A stretch of DNA of 39,556 bases, taken from an uncultured Oscillibacter sp. GTDB lineage: Bacteria > Bacillota > Clostridia > Oscillospirales > Oscillospiraceae. Position 1 is the first letter of the stretch, and each line of letters starts with the position of its first letter. Below the pieces are notes generated by a model. That model ran no database searches. It was not told the DNA's origin and was given only the letters and a program-made list of their open reading frames with translations. A program made the position numbers and the translations under genes. Of this stretch, positions 23,102 to 29,746 are shown in pieces. Location: assembly GCA_910584075.1 (NCBI GenBank), contig CAJTZI010000016.1, positions 1 through 39,556 on the forward strand, written 5' to 3'.

Positions 23102-23778
23102 GGCCGGTCCTCCGCCAGGTAGCCCGCCCCCCGGCAGGTGCGGATGAAGTTGCAAAGGCCCGCGGCCTCCAGCTTTTTCCGCAGGCGGCCCACGTTGACA
23201 GAGAGGGTGTTCTCGTCCACAAAGCTGTCCGAGGCCCACAGGGCCTCCATGATGGCCTCCCGGCTGACGATCTGGCCCTTGTGCTCCAGCAGGAGCTGGA
23301 GGATTTTGTGTTCATTTTTGGTGAGCTCCACCCGCTGTCCCGCCGCCGTCAGCGTGCCGTGGTCGAGATTCAGCACCGCCCCGCCGCAGGAGAGCAGCCG
23401 GGCCGCGGGGCCGAAGTCGTAGGCCCGGCGCAGGGCCGCCTGGACCTTGGCGGAGAGGACCTGGAGATCAAAGGGCTTGGGCAGCAGGTCGTCGCCCCCC
23501 ATCTGCATGGCGGTGACCATGCTCACGTTGTCCGAGGCGGAGGAGACGAAGATGATGGGCACCTTGGAGATTTTGCGGATCTCCGTGCACCAGTGGTAGC
23601 CGTTGAAAAAGGGCAGGGAGATGTCCAGCAGCACCAGCTGGGGGTCAAAGGCGGCAAACTCCGAGAGCACGCTGTCAAACCGCTCCGCCCGGGCCACCTG
23701 ATAGCCCCAGCCCTCCAGATGCCGCTGCATGGCCCCGGCAATGACGGGGTCGTCCTCCACGATGAAAATGCGATACAT
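23098..23778 (-). CDS. BceR-like OmpR-family response regulator
   Basis: The 226-residue regulator has a receiver domain (acidic pair EDD near residue 8, phospho-acceptor aspartate in LVLLDISLPFFNG near 53, lysine in LLPKPFD near 103) and an OmpR-type winged helix (about 125-222) with ENTLSVNVGRLRKKL and the wing CRGAGYLAE. It is closest in layout to BceR/VirR regulators. It is transcribed from a perfect-spacing promoter at 23813-23841 and overlaps the kinase gene. Its likely target is the palindrome and direct repeats in front of the ABC ATPase gene. Confidence 0.94.
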   Translation of the reverse strand: MYRIFIVEDDPVIAGAMQRHLEGWGYQVARAERFDSVLSEFAAFDPQLVLLDISLPFFNGYHWCTEIRKISKVPIIFVSSASDNVSMVTAMQMGGDDLLPKPFDLQVLSAKVQAALRRAYDFGPAARLLSCGGAVLNLDHGTLTAAGQRVELTKNEHKILQLLLEHKGQIVSREAIMEALWASDSFVDENTLSVNVGRLRKKLEAAGLCNFIRTCRGAGYLAEDRP

Positions 23779-23812
23779 GGCGCTTCGCCTCCCGATTCAA
23801 AAACTCGTTTGG

Positions 23813-23841
23813 AGCATACCACCGCCCGGGGGAAAAGTCAA
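23813..23841 (-). promoter_or_regulatory. Promoter of the two-component genes
   Basis: On the minus strand, TTGACT (23836-23841), a 17-base spacer and TATGCT (23813-23818), about 35 bases before the start codon at 23778. Confidence 0.82.
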
Positions 23842-23842
23842 C

Positions 23843-23870
23843 GGGGAGGCCTGTGAGAACAGGCCTCCCC
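23843..23870 (-). other. Perfect 12-bp hairpin just upstream of the two-component promoter
   Basis: GGGGAGGCCTGT (23843-23854) and its complement (23859-23870) flank a 4-base loop. On the minus strand the stem ends next to the -35 box, and its 3' side runs into GTTGACTTTTCC. It may end transcripts arriving from the sigma/anti-sigma operon, or form part of regulation of the promoter. Confidence 0.6.
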
Positions 23871-23907
23871 GCGGCTGATCGAAAACACTTTTTCGACAAG
23901 CTGCTGC
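23871..23907 (-). repeat. Hairpin repeat, copy A
   Basis: On the minus strand this imperfect hairpin (GCAGCAGCTTGTCGAAAA, then loop, then TTTTCGATCAGC) closely resembles the hairpin at 33662-33700. Both share the core CGAAAAAGTGTTT and AGC-rich arms. Confidence 0.6.
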
Positions 23908-24025
23908 AAATCCGGTGACTTTAATGGTGCAGGAACCCCCTCTTGGGTTTCCCGTACACACTTTTTCTTACCGTTGAATGACTTTCCCGCGCTTTTTGAC
24001 AGTCTGCGGGGAGGGCTGATTGGAC

Positions 24026-24210
24026 TCAGCCCGCGCCGCCGCCGGAAATATCATAGGAGTAATCCATACCGTTTTCCGGCAGGACCATCGCAACGGTGCC
24101 GTTCCGAATTCACTCCAGCCACTCGGGATACTCCTGGCACCACAGGTCATAGTCCCCCGGGGGCATGGTGCCTTCGGCATAGCGCTTCTCCATGCGCTCA
24201 CTCTGCTCGA
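24026..24210 (-). pseudogene. Detached 3' end of the anti-sigma gene
   Basis: Shifting back one frame at the A6 run near 24213-24218 lets the anti-sigma protein continue as KLIEQSERMEKRYAEGTM, then PPGDYDLWCQEYPEWLE, to a TGA at 24110-24112. The same frame then goes on as GTVAMVLPENGMDYSYDISG to a second stop at 24026. Both stretches look like real protein, not chance. The simplest reading is that the gene lost one A from the run and also has a nonsense codon, cutting about 60 residues from the C-terminus. Confidence 0.65.
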
Positions 24211-25191
24211 TCAGCTTTTTTCGGCCTCCTCCCGGGTATAGGGCGTACCTGCCGCGATCTCCTCCGGCGTAACGGTGTAGGGGGCGGTCTCCGGCTCCTC
24301 TTCACCGGCGGGCCGGATGGTGACGATCCTGCCGTCCTCCGTGTCCTGCTCATCGATCACGAAGTTTCCGTCATCCGCGGGAGTACGGTCATTGGTCCAG
24401 CCGATGTCGTGCTCCTCCAGGAAGGCCTCCACCGCCGCAGGGTCCGCCTTGGCGGGGTCCAGGGGCAGGGTGAACAGGGCCTGGACGCCATCGAAGTCGT
24501 CACAGAAGGTGATGGTCCCATCGTCGTTCACGGTGAAGATGGTGTTATTGGGCACGCCCCCCTCATAGAAAGCCATATAGGCCGTATGGTCAGAAAACTT
24601 CTCGATACTCTCGGTGTCCAGCAGGTAGTAATACACCCCGTTCTCGGCAAAGCCGGAGGCAAACGCTCCCAGAGTCCAGTTGTTCACCGCCGAGGGGGAA
24701 AAGCCTGTGACCAAGGGGGTCATGGTGTAATCGGAGAAGCCAAAGGTCTGGGTCTCCAGGGGCTCCCCGTCCAGGCGGCGGACAGACAGCACGGCGTAGG
24801 TGTGAGCGGTACCCGGGTCCGGATTCAGCGTGTCCAGGTTCTCCCCGGACACCAACCCCATCAGCGTGACGGCAAAGTCACCGGTCTCCACGGTCTCGTC
24901 CACGGCGATGGCGTCAGGCCCCTCAAAGGCCTCCGCCAGCAGGGACTGGCCGTGATGCTCCGCCACCTGGGCGGGCGTCAGCCACACCATGGCGGCGGAC
25001 ACGGACATGATCAGAAGGGCCACGGCGGCGGCGGCTGTTACCGCCAGCTTTTTTGTTCTGCTGAAATTCACAATCTTGTTCTCCTTTTCCAATTCACGGG
25101 CGCGCTGGCGCAGCAGGTTCGCCGTCCGCTCTTGAAAACCGGCGGAAAAGGGGATCTGGTTAAAGGCGTTTTGGTATGTTTTCCGGTCCAT
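24211..25191 (-). CDS. Membrane-anchored anti-sigma-like protein, C-terminally truncated
   Basis: The 326-residue protein has a cytoplasmic N-terminus (MDRKTYQNAFNQIPFSAGFQ, about residues 1-48), one membrane segment (about 49-68, LAVTAAAAVALLIMSVSAAM) and a long outer domain with a DUF4179-like immunoglobulin-type region. It follows the ECF sigma gene with a TGATG overlap, so translation is coupled and it is the likely anti-sigma factor. The ATG at 25191 is preferred over the adjacent GTG at 25194. The frame ends right after an A6 run, while a detached coherent tail follows (24026-24210). The sigma-binding part and membrane helix are intact, so the core role may survive. Confidence 0.82.
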   Translation of the reverse strand: MDRKTYQNAFNQIPFSAGFQERTANLLRQRARELEKENKIVNFSRTKKLAVTAAAAVALLIMSVSAAMVWLTPAQVAEHHGQSLLAEAFEGPDAIAVDETVETGDFAVTLMGLVSGENLDTLNPDPGTAHTYAVLSVRRLDGEPLETQTFGFSDYTMTPLVTGFSPSAVNNWTLGAFASGFAENGVYYYLLDTESIEKFSDHTAYMAFYEGGVPNNTIFTVNDDGTITFCDDFDGVQALFTLPLDPAKADPAAVEAFLEEHDIGWTNDRTPADDGNFVIDEQDTEDGRIVTIRPAGEEEPETAPYTVTPEEIAAGTPYTREEAEKS

Positions 25192-25667
25192 CACACATCC
25201 TCCTTCAGCATCTGCCGCAGCCGCTCCCGGCCGCGGGCCAGGCGGGTGCCCACCGTGGCGGCGGGCAGGCCCAGCGTTTTTGCGATCTCTTTGATGGAAT
25301 ACCCCTCGTAGTAGTAGAGGTGGATGACAGCGCTGTACTTGTCCGGAAGCGCCCGGACGGCGGAAAGGAGTCCCAGGGAGTCCTCCTGAGCTGCCGGCTC
25401 CGGGGCCTCCTCCAGAGGGAGGTTCCGGCGCTCCGCACCGCGGCGGATGTCGCTGGCGCGGTGGAGCGTGGCCCGGATGAGCCAGGCCTTCTCGTGCTCG
25501 GCGTCCCGAAAGACGGGGCGGGCGGTCAGCAGCTTTAAGAACACCTCCTGCACGGCGTCCTCCGCGTCGGCGGGGGAGTCCAGCCGGGAGGCGGCCATGT
25601 GCAGCAGCATGGAGCTGTACTGCCCCACAATGCGGGAGATGATTTCATCGGTACCAAATGAAACCAC
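25191..25667 (-). CDS. ECF-type RNA polymerase sigma factor
   Basis: The 158-residue sigma factor has region 2 (about residues 8-80: YSSMLLHMAASRLDSPADAEDAVQEVFLKLL, then EKAWLIRATLHRASDIRR) and region 4 (about 103-155: LPDKYSAVIHLYYYEGYSIKEIAKTLGLPAATVGTRLARGRERL). I chose the GTG at 25667 because the sequence AAAGGAG lies eight bases before it; a longer frame from 25685 would include that ribosome site. The gene is coupled to its membrane partner by TGATG. Many clostridial ECF genes of this type regulate themselves; a TGAAAAAAA stretch with CGTGTTAT downstream lies just ahead of the gene, but I cannot show it is the promoter. Confidence 0.9.
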   Translation of the reverse strand: MVSFGTDEIISRIVGQYSSMLLHMAASRLDSPADAEDAVQEVFLKLLTARPVFRDAEHEKAWLIRATLHRASDIRRGAERRNLPLEEAPEPAAQEDSLGLLSAVRALPDKYSAVIHLYYYEGYSIKEIAKTLGLPAATVGTRLARGRERLRQMLKEDV

Positions 25668-25896
25668 GTTCTCAACTCCTTTCACTCATAACACGGCCGG
25701 GGGACGGGATTTTTTTCAGCCTGGACAAAATTATTCCTGGCGGCGGAAGGCCACCGCCTCCGGCACAGAAGGGCGCCGACCGGAAGCGGCCGTCCGGCGG
25801 CAGGTCTCCGCCGCCCCTCCTCCGCATAATCCTGAAAAAAGCGGAGAAAATGGGACTGCGAATCCTTTTTTCCAATTTTGCGCTTTGGAGGCGGTT

Positions 25897-26430
25897 ATGC
25901 GGAGACGGCTGTTTTTCTGGGAGCTGGGGGGCTTTTTGTTCACAGGGGCGCTGGGCGCGGCGCTTCACTTTGTATACGACTGGAGCGGGCGGAATCCCGC
26001 GGCGGCGGCCTTCTCCGCCGTCAACGAGTCCACCTGGGAGCACATGAAGCTGCTGTTTGTGCCGGTGTTTCTGTTCTCGGTGGTCCAGGTGTGCGTCCTG
26101 GGGCGGGACTGCCCCCACCTGCTGTGGAGCCGGGCCCTCTCCACCCTGGCGGGGCTGGCGCTGATCCCGGTGCTGTTCTACACCTACACCGGCGTGCTGG
26201 GATTTTATGTAAACTGGGCGAACATCGCCGTCTTCTACCTGGCGGACGCGGGGCTGTTCGCCTTGGACGGCTGGCTGCTGCGCCGGGGGCGGCGGGGGGC
26301 CCTCTGGCGGCAGGTGGCGGGGCTGGCGGTGCTGTGGGGGCTGATGTTCGCCTTTGTCTTCTGCACCTTCCGCCCGCCCCATATCGCCCTGTGGCAGGAC
26401 CCGGTGACGGGGCTGTACGGCATTTTGTAA
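25897..26430 (+). CDS. DUF6512-like membrane protein
   Basis: The 177-residue integral membrane protein has five to six helices. The first begins FFWELGGFLFTGALGAALHF, and the conserved-looking loop VNESTWEHMKLLFVPVF follows. The E-S-x-W-E-H-x-K stretch and length fit the DUF6512 family of small Firmicutes membrane proteins, whose role is unknown. The ATG at 25897 follows TTGGAGGCGG. It stands alone between the divergent sigma operon and the xpaC-telA genes, which have their own promoter at 26583. No enzyme motif is visible. Confidence 0.82.
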   Translation: MRRRLFFWELGGFLFTGALGAALHFVYDWSGRNPAAAAFSAVNESTWEHMKLLFVPVFLFSVVQVCVLGRDCPHLLWSRALSTLAGLALIPVLFYTYTGVLGFYVNWANIAVFYLADAGLFALDGWLLRRGRRGALWRQVAGLAVLWGLMFAFVFCTFRPPHIALWQDPVTGLYGIL

Positions 26431-26582
26431 GAGCGTCCTCCGGGCGCTCTGACTATTATAACAAAAGATATCAAGCTTCAAAACCGCCGGCGGCGGGCCG
26501 CCGCCTCCCGTCCGGCCCCTCTGCCGGAAGTTGTGAGGTCTGTCCCGGAAGAGGAGTTCACACCGATTTTACATCCCCTGCC
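26431..26582. other. Intergenic stretch before xpaC
   Basis: AGAGCG (26430-26435) can pair with CGCTCT just after the DUF6512 stop, forming a small hairpin without a T run. Otherwise I see only GC-rich sequence with no gene. Confidence 0.4.
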
Positions 26583-26611
26583 TTGACCCCGGGGGGATTC
26601 CGCAGTATAAT
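26583..26611 (+). promoter_or_regulatory. Promoter of the xpaC-telA operon
   Basis: TTGACC (26583-26588), a 17-base spacer containing six G residues and perfect TATAAT (26606-26611), 36 bases before the start codon. Confidence 0.9.
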
Positions 26612-26647
26612 GTTCCCATTCACAAAAAGCCGGAAGGAGGAGCGCGG

Positions 26648-27352
26648 ATGAAGACAGAGGTGCGAAAGCCCGTGGCGCCCTTTTATGCGGTGGCGGCGCT
26701 GTGGATTGTCTATGCCCTGCTGTTCCCGCTGTATGCCCCCGCCCACTACGCATTGCTGATCGCCGCCTCGGCGGCGGTGTACCTGGTCGCCAATGCCCTG
26801 TGCAAAAGCGGCGGCGTGGTGGGGGAGAAAAAGGCCGCCCCCAAGGCGGAGAAAAAGCAGGAGCAGACCGGCAGCGCGGAGCTTGACAAGATGCTCAGGG
26901 ACGGGCGGCTGGCCATCGCGGAGATGAAGCGGCTGGACGACAACATTGCCGACCCCGGCGTATCCGCCGACATCGTGCGGCTGGAGCAGGTGTCGGAGAA
27001 GATCTTCGAGGCGGTGAAGGACCAGCCGGAGAAGCTTCCCCAAATCCACAAATTCATGGACTACTACCTGCCTACCACGTTGAAGCTCCTGAACGCCTAC
27101 GACCGCATGAGCGCCGCCGGCGTCTCCGGGGAGAACATCGACACCACGCTGAACAAGGTGGAGGGCATGATGCGAAACATCGTGGCCGCCTTTGAAAAGC
27201 AGCTGGACGCCCTGTACGGCTCCGATGCCCTAGACATCTCCACGGACATCACTGTGCTGGAGACCATGATGGCCCGGGAGGGCCTGATGGGACAGCCCCT
27301 CAAGACGGAGACGGCGCCGGAGGACGGCACGGACATCAAGCTGGAGCTGTGA
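26648..27352 (+). CDS. XpaC-like 5-bromo-4-chloroindolyl phosphate hydrolysis family protein
   Basis: The 234-residue protein has two adjacent N-terminal membrane segments (about residues 11-30 and 33-49), a charged linker, and a helical cytoplasmic domain with long alpha-helices and the conserved-looking PQIHKFMDYYLPTTLKLLNAYDRM. This matches the XpaC family, named after a Bacillus phenotype of indolyl-phosphate hydrolysis that has never been explained as an enzyme activity. XpaC genes usually sit beside telA, as here, which suggests a joint role in envelope or toxic-anion stress. The ATG at 26648 follows AAGGAGGAGC, and a strong promoter lies upstream. Confidence 0.88.
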   Translation: MKTEVRKPVAPFYAVAALWIVYALLFPLYAPAHYALLIAASAAVYLVANALCKSGGVVGEKKAAPKAEKKQEQTGSAELDKMLRDGRLAIAEMKRLDDNIADPGVSADIVRLEQVSEKIFEAVKDQPEKLPQIHKFMDYYLPTTLKLLNAYDRMSAAGVSGENIDTTLNKVEGMMRNIVAAFEKQLDALYGSDALDISTDITVLETMMAREGLMGQPLKTETAPEDGTDIKLEL

Positions 27353-27417
27353 GAGGGGAGGTCCCGGCAGCGTCTGAATATAACATATTAAACTAACTTT
27401 TTACGGAGGAGACAACC

Positions 27418-28593
27418 ATGACTGACACAAATGGCTTTGAGCTGACACTGACCCCCGACGCCCCCGCGGCCGCGGAGGCCGTGCCGGAGCTGACGTTGGA
27501 CCCCGCCGCCCCCGCCGCCCCGGCCCCGGAGCCGGAAAGGGCGGAGGTAAAGCCGGTGGAGCTGGACGACTCCATGCTCTCCGAGGCGGAGAAGAAGGCG
27601 GTGGAGGACTTCTCCAAAAAGATCGACGTGATGGACTCCAACATGATCTTGCAGTACGGCGCGGCGGCCCAGAAGAACGTGGCGGGCTTCTCCGAAAACG
27701 CCCTGCAATCCGTGCGGACCAAGGACCTGGGGGAGATCGGCAAGTCCCTTTCGGAGCTGGTGGTGGAGCTGAAGGGCTTTGGCGAGGAGGAGGAGAAAAA
27801 GGGCCTCTTTGGCAAGTTCAAGAAGGCGGGGAACAAGCTGGAGACCATGAAGGCCCAGCACGCCAAGGTGGAGGCCAACGTGGACAAGATCGCCCGGGAG
27901 CTGGAAGCGCACCAGGTGGCTCTGCTGAAAGACGTGGCCATGTTTGACCAGATGTATGAGCTGAATCTGAAATATTACAAGGAACTGACCATGTACATCC
28001 TGGCGGGCAAGAAAAGATTAGCGGACGTGCGGGAGAATGAGCTCCCCGCCCTGCGGGCCAGGGCAGAGCAGACCGGCGCCCAGGAGGACGCCCAGGCCTA
28101 CAACGACAAGGTGCAGATGTGCGAGCGGTTTGAGAAAAAGCTCCACGACCTGGAGCTGACCCGCATGATCTCCATCCAGATGGGCCCCCAGACCCGGCTC
28201 CTGCAGAACAACGACACGCTGATGGTGGAGAAGATTCAGTCCTCTCTTGTGAACACCATTCCCCTGTGGAAGAGCCAGATGGTGCTGGCCTTGGGCATGG
28301 AGCACGGCCGTCAGGCCACCGCCGCCCAGAGCGCCGTGACGGAGATGACCAATGAGCTTCTCAAGAAGAACGCCGAAATGCTGAAAATGGGCACCATCCA
28401 GACCGCCCGGGAGGCGGAGCGGAGCATTGTGGACATCGAGACGCTCCAGCACACCAATGAGCAGCTGATCTCCACGCTGGATGAGGTTTTGAACATTCAG
28501 CGGGAGGGTGCGGAGAAGCGGAAGGCCGCCGAGGCGGAGCTTGGGCGGATTGAGGGGGAGCTTCGGGCAAAGCTCATGGAATTGAGGAAATAA
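27418..28593 (+). CDS. TelA-like toxic anion resistance protein
   Basis: The 391-residue soluble protein has an acidic, alanine/proline-rich N-terminal tail (about residues 1-50) and then a long, mostly helical body rich in coiled-coil heptads (MDSNMILQYGAAAQKNVAGF, then KIDVMD-type helices, and QMGPQTRLLQNNDTLMVEKIQ). This is the TelA (PF05816) family, linked to tellurite, lantibiotic and stress resistance; the mechanism is unknown. The ATG at 27418 follows ACGGAGGAGAC, 65 bases after the xpaC-like gene, in the same operon. The acid/alanine-rich N-terminus is probably flexible. Confidence 0.93.
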   Translation: MTDTNGFELTLTPDAPAAAEAVPELTLDPAAPAAPAPEPERAEVKPVELDDSMLSEAEKKAVEDFSKKIDVMDSNMILQYGAAAQKNVAGFSENALQSVRTKDLGEIGKSLSELVVELKGFGEEEEKKGLFGKFKKAGNKLETMKAQHAKVEANVDKIARELEAHQVALLKDVAMFDQMYELNLKYYKELTMYILAGKKRLADVRENELPALRARAEQTGAQEDAQAYNDKVQMCERFEKKLHDLELTRMISIQMGPQTRLLQNNDTLMVEKIQSSLVNTIPLWKSQMVLALGMEHGRQATAAQSAVTEMTNELLKKNAEMLKMGTIQTAREAERSIVDIETLQHTNEQLISTLDEVLNIQREGAEKRKAAEAELGRIEGELRAKLMELRK

Positions 28594-28599
28594 GGGGGA

Positions 28600-29175
28600 T
28601 TTTTCCCCCGACAGGGAGGAAGGCTTATTCTCGCTCTGGCGGGCGGGTTGGGTTTCAGCCATAATGATGGCTGGTCCAATGCACCCCCTATGTCGTCAAA
28701 AGAAACTCCGCCGCTCCATTTCCGGCTAAAGCCGAAAATTCCGCTCAAACTCCGTTCCTTCATCTCCGGCCTAAGAGCCGCCCTTCGGGCGGTTGGCCTC
28801 CGAAACGCGCCTGCGGGCGCAGTCCTCTCCCCACTGGACCCGCTTCGCTGGGCTCCGGCGGGGGCCCCTCTTTTCTGAGCGCAGAAAAAGAGAAAGCCCT
28901 CCAGAGGGCCCTCTCGCCGCTTCGCGGCTCACCTTGGCGGGCCGTGCACGGTCCACTGCGCAGCCCTTGGCGGCTTTGCCGCTTAGGGCTGCGGCGTCCC
29001 CCTTGCTGGGAAAAGAGAAAAAGACTTTTTGGTCCTTGCGGGAGTGCACTCCATTCATCGGGGCTGCTGAGGAAATTTGCCGCGTGGACGCAGGGACGTT
29101 CTTCTCTTCCCGCGCTTCGCGCCTAGCCGGTGCCGTGCGGGGCGGCCTGTCCCCCGTTGCCCCCGGCACGCCCGG
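28600..29175. other. Hairpin-dense non-coding stretch
   Basis: About 575 bases with no believable gene but many short stems. Clear ones are 28656-28673 (CAGCCA/TGGCTG), 28723-28734 (CGGC, TAAA, GCCG), 28778-28792 (CCGCC/GGCGG), 28807-28820 (GCGCC, TGCG, GGCGC), 28872-28888 (TTTTCTG/CAGAAAA), 28896-28909 (GCCCTC/GAGGGC), 28916-28928 (GCCGC, TTC, GCGGC), 28959-28993 (nested 9-bp and 5-bp stems) and 29112-29122 (GCGC, TTC, GCGC). Several have TTCG in or next to the loop. Both strands have open frames here with low-complexity protein, which I regard as chance. Confidence 0.6.
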
Positions 29176-29183
29176 CAGACCGC

Positions 29184-29435
29184 TCAGACCAGGAGCTCCC
29201 GGGCTAGGGAGAGAGCAGCCTGAAACATGGCCTCCAGATCCAGGTTCTGCCGTTCCAGACAGGTGTCCTGGTAACGCTCCAGCGCCGCCAGACCCTCGCC
29301 GGAGAGGTGGCCTTTCAATGCCGCCAGATTCTTCTCCTCAATCCGCTCGATCTCCCTGTATGTCGGGCTGTCGACAAAGCCTGCGACACGGTGAGACTGG
29401 GTGTATTCATACAGAACCTCCATTAGGTCAGACAT
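29184..29435 (-). CDS. DUF6809 family small protein
   Basis: The 83-residue protein starts MSDLMEVLYEYTQSHRVAGF and is predicted to be all helical, with a charged middle (YREIERIEEKNLAALKGHL). This matches the small DUF6809 family, which is common in clostridial genomes and often near phage-like or XRE regulator genes; the function is unknown. It is divergent from the XRE gene at 29506, and the two share the 70-base intergenic region with palindromic sites. Codon use is less GC-biased than in its neighbours. Confidence 0.8.
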   Translation of the reverse strand: MSDLMEVLYEYTQSHRVAGFVDSPTYREIERIEEKNLAALKGHLSGEGLAALERYQDTCLERQNLDLEAMFQAALSLARELLV

Positions 29436-29447
29436 ACGAGTTCCTCT

Positions 29448-29492
29448 AATATACTAGATAAAGGTATATTAACACACTACAATCAGGTATAT
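29448..29492. promoter_or_regulatory. Operator between the DUF6809 and XRE genes
   Basis: AATATAC (29448-29454) and GTATATT (29464-29470) are a perfect inverted repeat with a 9-base centre, and a third half-site GTATAT lies at 29487-29492. They are the likely binding sites of the XRE repressor and overlap promoter-like A/T sequence on both strands. Confidence 0.6.
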
Positions 29493-29505
29493 CGAGAGGT
29501 GTATT

Positions 29506-29742
29506 ATGCAAACACTCGCAAAACGCCTGAAAGAGCTTAGAGAAAATCGCAGAGTCTATCAAAGAGAGATAGCAGACCATCTTGGTCTTTCCTTTCGGGG
29601 ATATCAGAACTACGAAACGGGGCAGAGTGAGCCCAAAATTGCAACCCTGATTGCCATTGCCGACTACTACCAAGTATCCATTGATTACCTGGTGGGCCGG
29701 ACGGACGTGCCGGATCTCAACACAATCCGGGCGGAGGAGTGA
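29506..29742 (+). CDS. XRE-family transcriptional regulator
   Basis: The 78-residue protein is almost only a helix-turn-helix domain (about residues 4-60): LAKRLKELRENRRVYQREIA and the recognition helix in LSFRGYQNYETGQSEPKI, then the helix IATLIAIADYYQVSIDYLVGR typical of XRE repressors. It has no effector domain. The ATG at 29506 follows GAGAGGTG. It lies 4 bases before the TPM-domain gene, so the two form an operon, and it is divergent from the DUF6809 gene. The upstream palindromes suggest that it represses both directions. The A/T-rich codons differ from its neighbours and hint at transfer. Confidence 0.92.
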   Translation: MQTLAKRLKELRENRRVYQREIADHLGLSFRGYQNYETGQSEPKIATLIAIADYYQVSIDYLVGRTDVPDLNTIRAEE

Positions 29743-29746
29743 GTTT

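Noticed and set aside
24205..24220. Programmed -1 ribosomal frameshift in the anti-sigma gene
   Set aside because: The A6 run is in the wrong phase for a classic slippery heptamer, no stimulatory hairpin is obvious, and a second in-frame stop follows at 24110, so decay is more likely.
28771..29449. Open frames on both strands in the hairpin-dense stretch
   Set aside because: Arg/Ala/Pro-rich products with no domains, no good ribosome sites, and frames that cut through many stems; the sequence looks selected for pairing, not coding.
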